Below, in pieces: positions 37,789 through 45,587 of a DNA stretch of 47,812 bases. The notes under the pieces were generated by a model. The model was not told the origin of the DNA. It did not search any database and saw nothing but the letters and a program-made list of their open reading frames with translations. The stretch is from a virus. The position numbers and the translations under genes are program-made. Numbering within the stretch: position 1 is the first letter of the stretch; each line of letters starts with the position of its first letter. The stretch spans positions 1 through 47,812 of the IMG/VR virus record IMGVR_UViG_3300028809_000022, one strand, 5' to 3'.

Positions 37789-38346
37789 CTAGCCGCGTGA
37801 ATCACAAGTGTCAACAACCTTTTGCAATTCTTTTTCCAGCAACCCTAGCGCGTAGCATTCCAGCGACGTGGCGCGACTGCAGTTCACTACCTGTGCGCGC
37901 TGCGGCAACCTGGCGTGCTGCTTCATCCAATCTCGGCAGCGCGCGGCGTCGGGATTCTTCGTGTCCGCATGGTCGCCGTGCCAGTGCGTACCGGCGTCGA
38001 CGTTGCAGTCATACCCGAGCAGCAGAACGCGCGCGGCGCCCAGGTCGAACGCAAGCTCGATCGCGCGCAGCCCGGAGTTGTACCCGCCGTATTTTTGGTG
38101 CAGGTTCAACCCGTATTTGGCTGACGCCTGGCGGGTACACGTCCAGCGTTTAGGGCCTTCTGGAACCGAAGAATGATTCGCGTCCCACCAAGCTAGGTCG
38201 CCCGCGTAAAGGTGATCACACCACGGCGATAGCTGCCATGAGTTGTTCACGGCGATCGTCGGTAAGCCGGACGCGCGGACCAGTTCGCAGTCGTGCGCGT
38301 TTAGGCTTGGGCCGGATGCTAGGCAGACGTAGGTTTTACTGCCCAT
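37789..38346 (-). CDS. DUF115/MptE-like protein, sugar or nucleotide-binding moron candidate
   Basis: 185 residues. YVCLASGPSLNAHDCELVR and PTIAVNNSW, then HLYAGDLAWWDAN, match the pattern of DUF115-type domains (glycine-rich GxGPSL loop, then IAVN, then D). Related phage genes are often labelled 'norphogenetic protein' without known function. LLLGYDCN and GTHWHGDH are the conserved C-terminal half. It overlaps the head-closure gene by 11 bases. The three genes here (this one, GT9-like, methyltransferase) may make a shared modification. Confidence 0.6.
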   Translation of the reverse strand: MGSKTYVCLASGPSLNAHDCELVRASGLPTIAVNNSWQLSPWCDHLYAGDLAWWDANHSSVPEGPKRWTCTRQASAKYGLNLHQKYGGYNSGLRAIELAFDLGAARVLLLGYDCNVDAGTHWHGDHADTKNPDAARCRDWMKQHARLPQRAQVVNCSRATSLECYALGLLEKELQKVVDTCDSRG

Positions 38347-38695
38347 CGTTCACGCCGAGCGACACTGGAGCGCTGACGTAGTCTTTCCCGCTATCAGGGT
38401 CACGCAACCATGCGTGGGCGTTGTAAACGCCTAAGATCTCGTTTCCGCTTCCTTTTTGCAGTACCCGCTGCCTCGCTTTAAGCCCGGGGCGCGCACGTAC
38501 AACAATCCGTGCGATGATCTCAGACTGGGTAGCGGCAGACTCTTTAAATTCTCGCCCGCTGGCGTCCACGATGCGTGCCGGGACGTTCTCGAAGACCGTT
38601 ACCCAAGCTTCGGTGAATCCGCCGGTATAGGGGTCGCGGACTTCCGTCCAGTCTTGGATGTCCACTCGGTGGCGGTACTGGCCGGCGCGGCTCAT
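38336..38695 (-). CDS. Head closure protein (SPP1 gp16/HK97 head-tail joining type)
   Basis: 119 residues; ATG 38695 shares a base with the preceding stop (TGATG). The start MSRAGQYRHRVDIQDWTEVRDPYTGGFTEAW is the common head-tail joining family motif (G-x-x-R-H-R-V, then D-x-Y-T-G-x). It forms the lower part of the neck that closes the portal after packaging. Confidence 0.87.
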   Translation of the reverse strand: MSRAGQYRHRVDIQDWTEVRDPYTGGFTEAWVTVFENVPARIVDASGREFKESAATQSEIIARIVVRARPGLKARQRVLQKGSGNEILGVYNAHAWLRDPDSGKDYVSAPVSLGVNDGQ

Positions 38696-39477
38696 CAACG
38701 TTCCTCGAACATGATTTGGTAGATGTATTGCGCGGCATCGTTCACAGTCAGGCCGCCCGTAAGCGTGGAGAGACGTCCGTAGTAGGTGCCGGCCGGGAGG
38801 CCGCGTTCGCTAAAGGATCCCCCTACGTTGTTCGCGGTGTTGTTTGCCGCAGAGGCACGAATCTTCATCACGTCAACACGGGTTCCGCCGGTGAAATTCC
38901 CGGTGCCGCCTACGCTGGTCTCGATGATGCTGGTTGGCGCGTAGAACGGCGTTGGGCGCTCCCCCATGCGGTTTACGCCGATCAAAGGGACGTTCACCCA
39001 GGTTCCGCTTGGCGTCGCGCCTGTGAAAACTTCCAGCTGCAGCGCGCCTTGCGTCAAGTCCAAATTCTGCGACCAGAGGATAAAGTCCTTGGTGGCCGTG
39101 AAGCGGAACTGTACCGAGGGGCCTGCCGTAGGGATAACACCGTCAAGGAAAGCGCGGAACATCCGACCGGCGAAGAAACCCGTTTGCCCGGAATCGACAC
39201 GCAGACGAGGGCTAATCCCGGCGATGCCGCCACCGGTGATCAATGCCTGCGGCAGATTCACGTCGATCGGTTCGTCTAGATTCACTTTCAGACGATTGTC
39301 TACGACCATTTCCGGCGGAAAACCCATCTCGGCATCGACCAAGAGGCGGCCATCTACGACCATCTCTGCCGGCGGCTGGGCGAGAACGCGGGTAGCGTGG
39401 GTGTTGTCGCCCATATACTTCTCGAACCGGTTAGGGCCGCCGAAGATGCGTCGGATGTAGTCCGTGACTATTGGCAT
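38695..39477 (-). CDS. Virion-associated protein of unknown role, 260 aa
   Basis: ATG 39477 has GAGGG 8 bases upstream. There are two copies of an EMVVDGRLLVD / EMVVDNRLKVN segment near residues 38-69. The rest is strand-rich with many Gly and Asn (GGTGNFTGGTRVDVMKI). It sits between the connector and the head-closure genes. A capsid decoration or neck-related protein is plausible from position and beta content. No family is recognised. Confidence 0.6.
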   Translation of the reverse strand: MPIVTDYIRRIFGGPNRFEKYMGDNTHATRVLAQPPAEMVVDGRLLVDAEMGFPPEMVVDNRLKVNLDEPIDVNLPQALITGGGIAGISPRLRVDSGQTGFFAGRMFRAFLDGVIPTAGPSVQFRFTATKDFILWSQNLDLTQGALQLEVFTGATPSGTWVNVPLIGVNRMGERPTPFYAPTSIIETSVGGTGNFTGGTRVDVMKIRASAANNTANNVGGSFSERGLPAGTYYGRLSTLTGGLTVNDAAQYIYQIMFEER

Positions 39478-39842
39478 GCTGGGTCCCTCAAGGCGTAAAG
39501 AAGCGCGGTCACCGGTTTTGGCAAGTAGCCCTGCTGGAAAGCCTCATCCGGGTTCTCGTCACGGTCTTTGTACAGGAAGCCGACCATCAGCAGCGTTGCC
39601 GCCTGGACAGCATAGCGCACGATCTTGTCGCCGTTGCTGTCTACCGCGTAGATCGGGTCGCCCGAGCTGTCTAGCACGGGATCGTCGTTGCTGTCGCGCT
39701 CCACTTCGTAAGCGCTGGCCGATTTCAGATAGTTCTTGACAGCTTCTGAAGCCGCGCGGACATACGCGTCGATCAACACGTCGTCTTGGTCGTGATCCAT
39801 GTTCAGGTGCTGCTTAGCGCGCGCCAGCGTTACGTACATCAT
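39468..39842 (-). CDS. Head-tail connector (HK97 gp6-like adaptor)
   Basis: 124 residues. The helical N-terminus (YVTLARAKQHLNMDHDQDDVLIDAYVRAASEAVKNYL) is the gp6-like adaptor pattern, which forms a ring under the portal. Its middle carries a repeated-looking acidic loop (DSNDDPVLDSSGDPIYAVDSNGDK) that is unusually long. It overlaps both neighbours by a few bases. Confidence 0.87.
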   Translation of the reverse strand: MMYVTLARAKQHLNMDHDQDDVLIDAYVRAASEAVKNYLKSASAYEVERDSNDDPVLDSSGDPIYAVDSNGDKIVRYAVQAATLLMVGFLYKDRDENPDEAFQQGYLPKPVTALLYALRDPACQ

Positions 39843-40741
39843 AGTTTGACCCCCTTCGACGCGTCGAAGGTGCTCGCGTTCTCTCGAAGGTCTTTACCGT
39901 TTCGGCCGGCTTTAACGCAGAGCGTCCAAGCGTCGCTAGTACCCGGCTTGTCGGTGTTCTGCGCTTTGGTAGAAGTCCACTGGCTGCCCGCCCAGGTGAC
40001 GTTGTCGTGCCGGTCGTAGGCTTCGCCTTCGCGGTGGACGCCTTTGTAAATCTGGATCGGCAGGGCGAACTTCTGGACGACTTCTGCACCGCTAGACTTG
40101 GCCAGGGTGACGGAGAACTCGCGATCGCTATCCTGCGTAACGTTTACCGCTGCTACGCCGTCCACGATGCACTCCCAGCCACGCATTCCGTGGGTGCGCT
40201 CGTAAGACTTCCACAGGCCGCCATTGTGCGCTGCGTAGGTGCCCCGGGCGTACTGTTTGCTTTCGTCGATCGCCGGCAGGATCTCCAGGTCGATCGCGTC
40301 TCGCCCGTGCTCCGGTTCGGGGATTACCGGAGCAGGGATAAGGGCGGCAGCAGCCCGCGCGACGGCGTCTACGTCGACCTTCTCGGGTTCAGGCACCTTG
40401 ACCAGCGCGGCCACGGCTTCGAGATCCACCGAATCCGCGTCTTTGCCGTCCTTGACCTCGGGCAGTTCGATCAACGCCGCGGCGGCTTTTGCCAGCGCGT
40501 CGAGGTCCACCGGATCCGCGTCTTTGCCGTCCTTAACTTGCGGCAACTGGACAAGCGCAGCGATCGCCGAAAGGTCAGGTTCGACCGGCTCTGGCAGTTC
40601 GTCCATACGCTTGGTCAGGTCAGCAATCTGCGAATCGCGCTGCGCGAGCTGTTCTTTCAGCGGGGCAACAGCTTTCGCCACGGCTGCAGCAATTACCGGG
40701 GCCAGGAATTCGGCTTGCGCTTCGAGTTCACGCAGGTTCAT
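39839..40741 (-). CDS. Head fibre/decoration-like protein with repeats and CBM5/12-like domain
   Basis: 300 residues. The N-terminal 45 residues are a coiled coil (LKEQLAQRDSQIADLTKRM). Three related units with LPxVKDGKDADxVDL and AAALIxxP follow at about 65-145, alternating helical and acidic. The last 80 residues contain IYKGVHREGEAYDRHDNVTWAGSQWTSTK, the aromatic chitin-binding type pattern (CBM5/12). Such proteins stand out from heads in other siphoviruses. The AGAR-like Gly repeats and the carbohydrate-binding end point to surface adhesion. It overlaps the portal gene end by 14 bases. Confidence 0.7.
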   Translation of the reverse strand: MNLRELEAQAEFLAPVIAAAVAKAVAPLKEQLAQRDSQIADLTKRMDELPEPVEPDLSAIAALVQLPQVKDGKDADPVDLDALAKAAAALIELPEVKDGKDADSVDLEAVAALVKVPEPEKVDVDAVARAAAALIPAPVIPEPEHGRDAIDLEILPAIDESKQYARGTYAAHNGGLWKSYERTHGMRGWECIVDGVAAVNVTQDSDREFSVTLAKSSGAEVVQKFALPIQIYKGVHREGEAYDRHDNVTWAGSQWTSTKAQNTDKPGTSDAWTLCVKAGRNGKDLRENASTFDASKGVKL

Positions 40742-42107
40742 TAGCGAGCCTCTTTTCGATCAGCAGGGCGAGCATTTTCGCGCTGTCTTGGATTTGTTCG
40801 TCGGTTGGGTCTTCCGGTTGCGCTGCTGGCGTCGGAGCAGCGGGCGTAGCGTTCTGCCCGAAGGGGTCTGCAGCGTCGCGCTTGGCGAGAGCCGCCAGGC
40901 TATAATCCTGCTGCTGGGCGGTGACGACATCGCCACCCTCAACCGGCGGCAAGTTCAAGCGTTTGCGCGCCTCGTTGGTGGTCATGATAGACCCTTTGAC
41001 GCCTTCCGACAGCGTACTAACCGTCGTTGCCTCGTCCATGCGGAGTAGGCCGGTTTCGTCTACGTCCACGCCGTAACCGGCTGGTAGCGCCAAGCCCTCG
41101 TCCATGCAGACTTCGTACTCTTCGATCAGGCTTTGCAAGCAGTCGGAGTAGTACTTCTGGTTCTCTTGCGCCGCAGTAGTACCCGTGGCGGACTCGGTTA
41201 CACCTACCTTCGACGCGGGAACGTGAAACGCGGTGCAGATCATCTGCGCTGTGAGCTTGAACTGCTCGATGAGCTGCGAGTCGGTAGCGCTCATGCGCAT
41301 CTGTTCAAACTTCAGGCCATCACCGACCACGGCTACTTTGCCGGAGTTGTTGCCTGAATAGTTCGCGTCCCAGTGCGCTTTGAGCCGTCCTGCAGTCTCG
41401 TCGGAGATCGCACCGGGGGCCGTCAGAATGCCGCCCGGGCGAGCGCCGTTTTCAAAGAAGGTGCTCGAATCGTTCTGCATCTTCAGCGATTGGCACGCGG
41501 CCAGGGCGCAAGCGTATAGCGGCGGGATGCCGACCAGGGGGTGGAACAGACAGTTCATCCGGTCGTGGATGATCTCGGAAGCTGGAATCGTGATTCCCTC
41601 GCTACCGATCGTGTTCAGGTCATCGCCGTTGCACTGGTACCACACTTCACCGGACGGGGTGACGAGGGGCGTTACCCGGCAGGGGTCGAGTATGTATATC
41701 GCAGTGACGATTCCGCGAGCGTCCCGGCGCTTCAGCCCGTAGGCGTTGCCGTTAGTCAGCTTCGACGTTTCCCACCACTGTTTGAACTGGATGTGGTTCT
41801 GGTACTCGTTCGGCTTGCGCAGCACGGGGCTAAACGCGGGGCTCGTAGTCTCTTTCCAGATCCCGTTATCGTCCAGGGACATCAAGCGCTGGCGCAGCTT
41901 GCCGATGTCGTTGGCGATCAGCGTTACGCAGGCGTAAACGGCGTAGTGCGCCAGGACTGTCGGCGATTTCCACTCGTCGTTCTTTTGCCAGGCGCCGGTA
42001 TACGGCTCTCGAATGATCGGCCACCAACCGCCTCCGCCGTTACCGCTAACGGGCGACGTTACCGACGGCAACCGCTTAAAGGTCAGCTCGCGGCCAAAAA
42101 TTCGCAT
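40728..42107 (-). CDS. Portal protein (HK97 family)
   Basis: 459 residues. The N-terminal core has WKSPTVLAHYAVYACVTLIANDIGKLRQRLM, typical of HK97-like portals, then GNAYGLKRRDARG and DRMNCLFHPLVGIPPLYACA. The tunnel helix lies near 265-300. The C-terminal 60 residues are a Pro/Ala-rich tail. The start shares a base with the stop of the 92-residue gene (TAATG). It forms the twelve-subunit ring for DNA entry. Confidence 0.92.
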   Translation of the reverse strand: MRIFGRELTFKRLPSVTSPVSGNGGGGWWPIIREPYTGAWQKNDEWKSPTVLAHYAVYACVTLIANDIGKLRQRLMSLDDNGIWKETTSPAFSPVLRKPNEYQNHIQFKQWWETSKLTNGNAYGLKRRDARGIVTAIYILDPCRVTPLVTPSGEVWYQCNGDDLNTIGSEGITIPASEIIHDRMNCLFHPLVGIPPLYACALAACQSLKMQNDSSTFFENGARPGGILTAPGAISDETAGRLKAHWDANYSGNNSGKVAVVGDGLKFEQMRMSATDSQLIEQFKLTAQMICTAFHVPASKVGVTESATGTTAAQENQKYYSDCLQSLIEEYEVCMDEGLALPAGYGVDVDETGLLRMDEATTVSTLSEGVKGSIMTTNEARKRLNLPPVEGGDVVTAQQQDYSLAALAKRDAADPFGQNATPAAPTPAAQPEDPTDEQIQDSAKMLALLIEKRLANEPA

Positions 42108-42385
42108 TAGACAAGTTCCTGAGCTTTGATCGCGGCTTCGATGTCCGATTTGTTGATGCGGCCGTCTTTACCGGTGCCGACTACGGTTTTGACATCGATG
42201 CCGTTCTCTTTGGCGAACGCGGCGACGTTATCGGAGATCAACAGTTCGTCTTGCTGCGCGGGCTCCACCTGGCTGCCTTCGTCAGGATAGGTGCCGTGGC
42301 CCAGCTTGCGCAGGGTTTCGGCATACCGACGCGCCATCAGCACAGTGCGGCCATTTTTACCGTAGGTGAATTGGACTTTAGACAT
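42107..42385 (-). CDS. Small protein with E3-binding (peripheral subunit-binding) domain
   Basis: 92 residues with GAGGG 8 bases before the ATG. The last 40 residues (ISDNVAAFAKENGIDVKTVV, then GTGKDGRINKSDIEAAI) are a very clear E3_binding domain of the E2 subunits of 2-oxoacid dehydrogenases, a fold that also occurs in small DNA- or protein-binding adaptors. The N-terminal 45 residues are separate. In other phages this domain is seen near portal and terminase genes. It probably tethers a protein partner. It is coupled to the portal by a TAATG overlap. Confidence 0.75.
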   Translation of the reverse strand: MSKVQFTYGKNGRTVLMARRYAETLRKLGHGTYPDEGSQVEPAQQDELLISDNVAAFAKENGIDVKTVVGTGKDGRINKSDIEAAIKAQELV

Positions 42386-42419
42386 TAAGGAAGCCCTCGA
42401 ATTTTCGGCAGTATAGCGG

Positions 42420-43499
42420 TTAGGACTCGGTTTGTGCTAGGGCGGCTTTTTCCGCGCGCTTACGTGCCCAGTATTCTTTCATTTTGGCGCCTTGTCTTGC
42501 TCTTACTTCAGGAGTCATAGCGGCGGCCATCTTTTCTCTGCGCGCTTCTAGCGCTGCGGCTTGGGCGGCTCGGTGTTCGTCCGTCCAGCGAGCATCATGC
42601 ATTTTCTTCTTGGCTTCGGGGTCTTTCCATCGCCGAGCAAGCCTTTCACCCTGCTCCTTCTTAAACTCTTCAGACTGCACGCATTGCTGCAGGCCGCCAC
42701 CTTCGTAGTTGGCCTTAGCCGCAGCAGCTTTCTTGGCTTTAACTTCAGGTCGCTCTTTTATCTCGGCTAGTGCGGCTAGGTTCTTTGCGCGGTACTCCGG
42801 CGTGGATTGCGCGACAGATAAGCTGGCACGGCGTTTTGCTTTTGCCTCCGGTGTTTGCGCAGACGCTTGGAAAGCTGTGAAGGCTTCGGGGTTTTCTCTT
42901 GCCACTCGCCGTGACCGCTCGGCATGCAGAGCCACTTGTTCGGGGTCTTGGTAACGTTTACGAGTCGCGCGTCCTCTATTTTCCTTTGCCTCTGGAGTCT
43001 GCATTCCCGCCATGTAGCGTTCTCGTATACGCGCATCCTGCCACGTTTTCTTAATACGCGCCGAAGCTGCAGCCCGGAATTCCGGAGTAGAACGCACCTC
43101 TCGCATGATAGCCGACAATCGTTCTTTGTACTCCGGGGTTGATCGCGTAAGTCTTGCCGCTTCATTTCGCTTTTTGAGAGCGTCAAGATCCAAACCCGCT
43201 AAACCGTCGCCTCCTGAAGTCGAATTCGTAAGCCTGTGCCCTTCCGCTTTGAATTCAGAAATCATGCGAATTTCATAAGGCTGCCAGGGCTCCCCTTCAG
43301 GTACTTCCAGGACGATTTCTATCTCTGGCTTCTGCCCGTTGTCCAGAAGGCTGCGTATCCAGTTAGCCGTATGGTGCTTCGTGTCCCCGCTGCGTGCGGC
43401 GGAAATATGCTTAGACAGTCTTACCGCGGGATTATTGGTTTTCCCGGTGTACCGAATCTCCCCTTGAGGGCACAACAGCGCGTAGATGTAGTCAGTCAC
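42420..43499 (-). CDS. GIY-YIG homing-type endonuclease, 359 aa
   Basis: GTG start at 43499. The GIY-YIG catalytic part is at residues 1-95 (DYIYALLCPQGEIRYTGKTNNPAVRLSKHI, with Glu in PYEIRMISEF). It is followed by a long region of short repeated motifs with Lys/Glu/Ala (TPEYKERLSAIMREV; SPEFRAAASARIKKTW; TPEAKENRGRATRKRY), a repeat-type DNA-binding tail. It sits between the capsid gene (after a terminator) and the small E3-binding gene. It is inserted between genes normally contiguous, so homing is likely. Confidence 0.87.
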   Translation of the reverse strand: MTDYIYALLCPQGEIRYTGKTNNPAVRLSKHISAARSGDTKHHTANWIRSLLDNGQKPEIEIVLEVPEGEPWQPYEIRMISEFKAEGHRLTNSTSGGDGLAGLDLDALKKRNEAARLTRSTPEYKERLSAIMREVRSTPEFRAAASARIKKTWQDARIRERYMAGMQTPEAKENRGRATRKRYQDPEQVALHAERSRRVARENPEAFTAFQASAQTPEAKAKRRASLSVAQSTPEYRAKNLAALAEIKERPEVKAKKAAAAKANYEGGGLQQCVQSEEFKKEQGERLARRWKDPEAKKKMHDARWTDEHRAAQAAALEARREKMAAAMTPEVRARQGAKMKEYWARKRAEKAALAQTES

Positions 43500-43521
43500 G
43501 ACCTAAGACCCCGCTAAACGT

Positions 43522-43555
43522 AAAAAGGCCGATACGAATCAACGTATCGGCCTTT
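43522..43555 (-). terminator. Strong terminator after the protease-capsid gene
   Basis: AAAGGCCGATACG (43524-43536), AATCAA loop and CGTATCGGCCTTT (43543-43555): a perfect 13-base-pair stem. Read on the minus strand it is followed by TTTTT-type bases. It would limit transcription beyond the capsid gene and so raise capsid mRNA over the downstream genes. Confidence 0.9.
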
Positions 43556-43587
43556 AGTTTACCAGACTAACTACGTCTGTCTAGGGG

Positions 43588-45555
43588 TTACGCGGTTCCC
43601 CACTGCACGTCTGAAAGGTACGAAACGGCCTGTGGGCGGCGTTTCTGCCACCGGCACCATCTTTCTGCACGGATGGCCGTTTGGTTGGTTTGGAACATGC
43701 TAACCAGTTGGGCAGCGGTTGGGGTTGCGTTGGCAGCGTCATCGTCCAGGAAGATGGTCGCTTCCTTCGACAGGTCGATGGTCACTACGCCGTCGTCGGC
43801 CAGGTAGATCTCGCTGGCGAATGCCAGAATGAACAACGAACCGCTGGAATCAGACGGCACGTAGTTCGACACGATCATCGGAACGCCGTCGATGGTGCCG
43901 CCGTTCAGACCTACTTCCGGGAACTCTCGCGAGCCAAGGGGATTGCGCATCAAGGTCAGCGCACGCGCGGTCTTGGTGTCGGTGATGTACACCGCGCTGC
44001 CGGTAGGCAGGTTGGTAGCATCGGCTTCAGCCCACAGAGCGGCGATGTCAGCACGAACGGCGTCAGCGTCGGTACCACTGGACGGAATCGGGGTAACGCC
44101 GTTGGTGATCGATGCCGGGCTAGCCGAGGCACCGGTACCAACTGCCTTCGCTGGATCGACGAAGTCCTCGTCCATGCGCTCGATTACTGCGTCGGCCAGG
44201 TCGTCGCGGACGAGGGTCTGAATCGACGGATCAGAGAAGCGCGACAGCTCGTCAGTAACGACCGAGATGGCGGCGATCTTCGCCCAGGTCAGGGTTTGCG
44301 CTTCGTAACCGGACTTGGTTACTGGCTTGCGGTAGCCTTCGCCGACCCACGAAGCGCGGCCTGCGGAGGTCTTGCCGGGGATACGCACGTTGAACGGTAC
44401 GCGGCGAAGCGAAGGCACACCGTTTACGCCAAACTGGCCGACAATTGTGCGGGGGCGCAAAAAGTCAACAAATTCCGACGAAAGGTTGGTGTAGTCCACC
44501 AAATTGCCGGCCCAGGTTGGGTCAGTAGTGGTGCCCGCGGCGACAGCGGCCTTCATGATGCCTTGCAGACGGATGTCATCGGCGAATTTGTTCTCGGCGA
44601 AAGCCTTGGCGCTGGAGATGTCGCCTTTACCGGCGTACATGGCCAGGGCGAATTTGGCGAAGCCGATGCCCGGCTCTTCGTTCTTCACGCTTTTGACGAC
44701 AGCAGGAGCGGAGGGGCGCATGCGCTCGGCCATCTTTGTTACGTCTTCCACCGGCTTGGCCTTGGCAACGTCGGCAGCCTGCATGGCTTCGAGGCGCTTG
44801 ATGTGGGTGGTGGTAGCAGTGATCTCGTCCGACAGGGTGTCGAACTCTTCGGACTCGGCAGCGTCCAGGCTGCGGCCTTCTTCACCGGCTTTTTCCATCA
44901 GCTCGGTTTGGCGAGCCGACTTTTGCTCCAGGGCAGCCTGGAACGATTTGATTTGTTCACCGAATTTCATGTCTTGGCCCTCCTCGGGCTTCGGAACGAC
45001 TGGAATGTGTTTTACAACGGGTGCCGAAGCGCCGGCAGGTTTACCGAGACGCACGACGGGGATTTCCTTTTTGCCGGACGCGGCAGGCAATCCAACGTCG
45101 AACGACTTGATATTGAAAACGGCGCCAGCGTTGGCCGGCACCGACACCAAACTCAATTCATAGACTTCCGTGGACTTGTAACGGATGCCGTAAGTACCTT
45201 TGATCGGCTCCGAGTCAAGCGACCGGAAGCCAATCGACACAGCACGAATCAGACCGGCTTTGACCGACTGCCAGGCTTCGTCCACTCGATCCTTCAAAGT
45301 GCCCGGCTCGTCGACCGTAGCCACGGTGGCGGTAAACGGAACGCCTTTAGCGGTTGGCGCGCCGAATTCCACAGTACCGATCGGCTTGTCGTGGTCGTGC
45401 TGCCACAGCAAAACGAGCGGGTTCTTAAACTTCACGCCCAAGGGCTCAACAACATCGCCTACGCGATCCGGCTGCGGGGTCGTAGCCCACCCGGTAATCG
45501 TGCGGCTCTCGTCGCTAACCGCCTTGGTCTCTAAGAAGCTATAGGCTCTGTTCAT
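43588..45555 (-). CDS. Fused prohead protease-major capsid protein
   Basis: 655 residues. Residues 1-155 or so are an HK97-type S78 prohead protease: His53 in LLWQHDHDKP, Ser107 in AVSIGFR. A low-complexity linker to about 195 is followed by a coiled delta domain (KFGEQIKSFQAALEQKSARQ) and from about 295 the HK97-fold capsid (GTTTDPTWAGNLVDY, then WVGEGYRKPVTKSGYEAQTLTWAKIAAIS). In HK97 the protease and capsid are separate genes, while here they are joined in one frame. A strong internal ribosome binding site allows capsid alone to be made from 44970. CGGAG precedes the first ATG. Confidence 0.9.
   Translation of the reverse strand: MNRAYSFLETKAVSDESRTITGWATTPQPDRVGDVVEPLGVKFKNPLVLLWQHDHDKPIGTVEFGAPTAKGVPFTATVATVDEPGTLKDRVDEAWQSVKAGLIRAVSIGFRSLDSEPIKGTYGIRYKSTEVYELSLVSVPANAGAVFNIKSFDVGLPAASGKKEIPVVRLGKPAGASAPVVKHIPVVPKPEEGQDMKFGEQIKSFQAALEQKSARQTELMEKAGEEGRSLDAAESEEFDTLSDEITATTTHIKRLEAMQAADVAKAKPVEDVTKMAERMRPSAPAVVKSVKNEEPGIGFAKFALAMYAGKGDISSAKAFAENKFADDIRLQGIMKAAVAAGTTTDPTWAGNLVDYTNLSSEFVDFLRPRTIVGQFGVNGVPSLRRVPFNVRIPGKTSAGRASWVGEGYRKPVTKSGYEAQTLTWAKIAAISVVTDELSRFSDPSIQTLVRDDLADAVIERMDEDFVDPAKAVGTGASASPASITNGVTPIPSSGTDADAVRADIAALWAEADATNLPTGSAVYITDTKTARALTLMRNPLGSREFPEVGLNGGTIDGVPMIVSNYVPSDSSGSLFILAFASEIYLADDGVVTIDLSKEATIFLDDDAANATPTAAQLVSMFQTNQTAIRAERWCRWQKRRPQAVSYLSDVQWGTA
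44970..44985 (-). promoter_or_regulatory. Internal ribosome binding site for capsid-only product
   Basis: GAGGAGG (44985-44979 on the minus strand) lies 8 bases before the in-frame ATG at 44970 (residue 196, MKFGEQIKSF). It is the start of the capsid's delta domain, as in separately encoded HK97 capsids. Its product would be 460 residues, ending at 43588. The site is stronger than that of the full-length fusion. Confidence 0.75.
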
Positions 45556-45587
45556 ACACAGCTCCGGTAAATTAGGCGCACTGTAAC

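Noticed and set aside
40007-40744. A 245-codon plus-strand frame opposite the head-fibre-like gene
   Set aside because: It reflects the repeat codons of the minus-strand gene and has no known family or start signal.
43681-45534. A 617-codon open frame on the plus strand opposite the protease-capsid gene
   Set aside because: It mirrors the capsid gene. The minus-strand protein has clear protease and HK97-fold motifs and its own ribosome binding sites; the plus-strand frame shows no family and no start signal. It is a product of GC-biased codon use.
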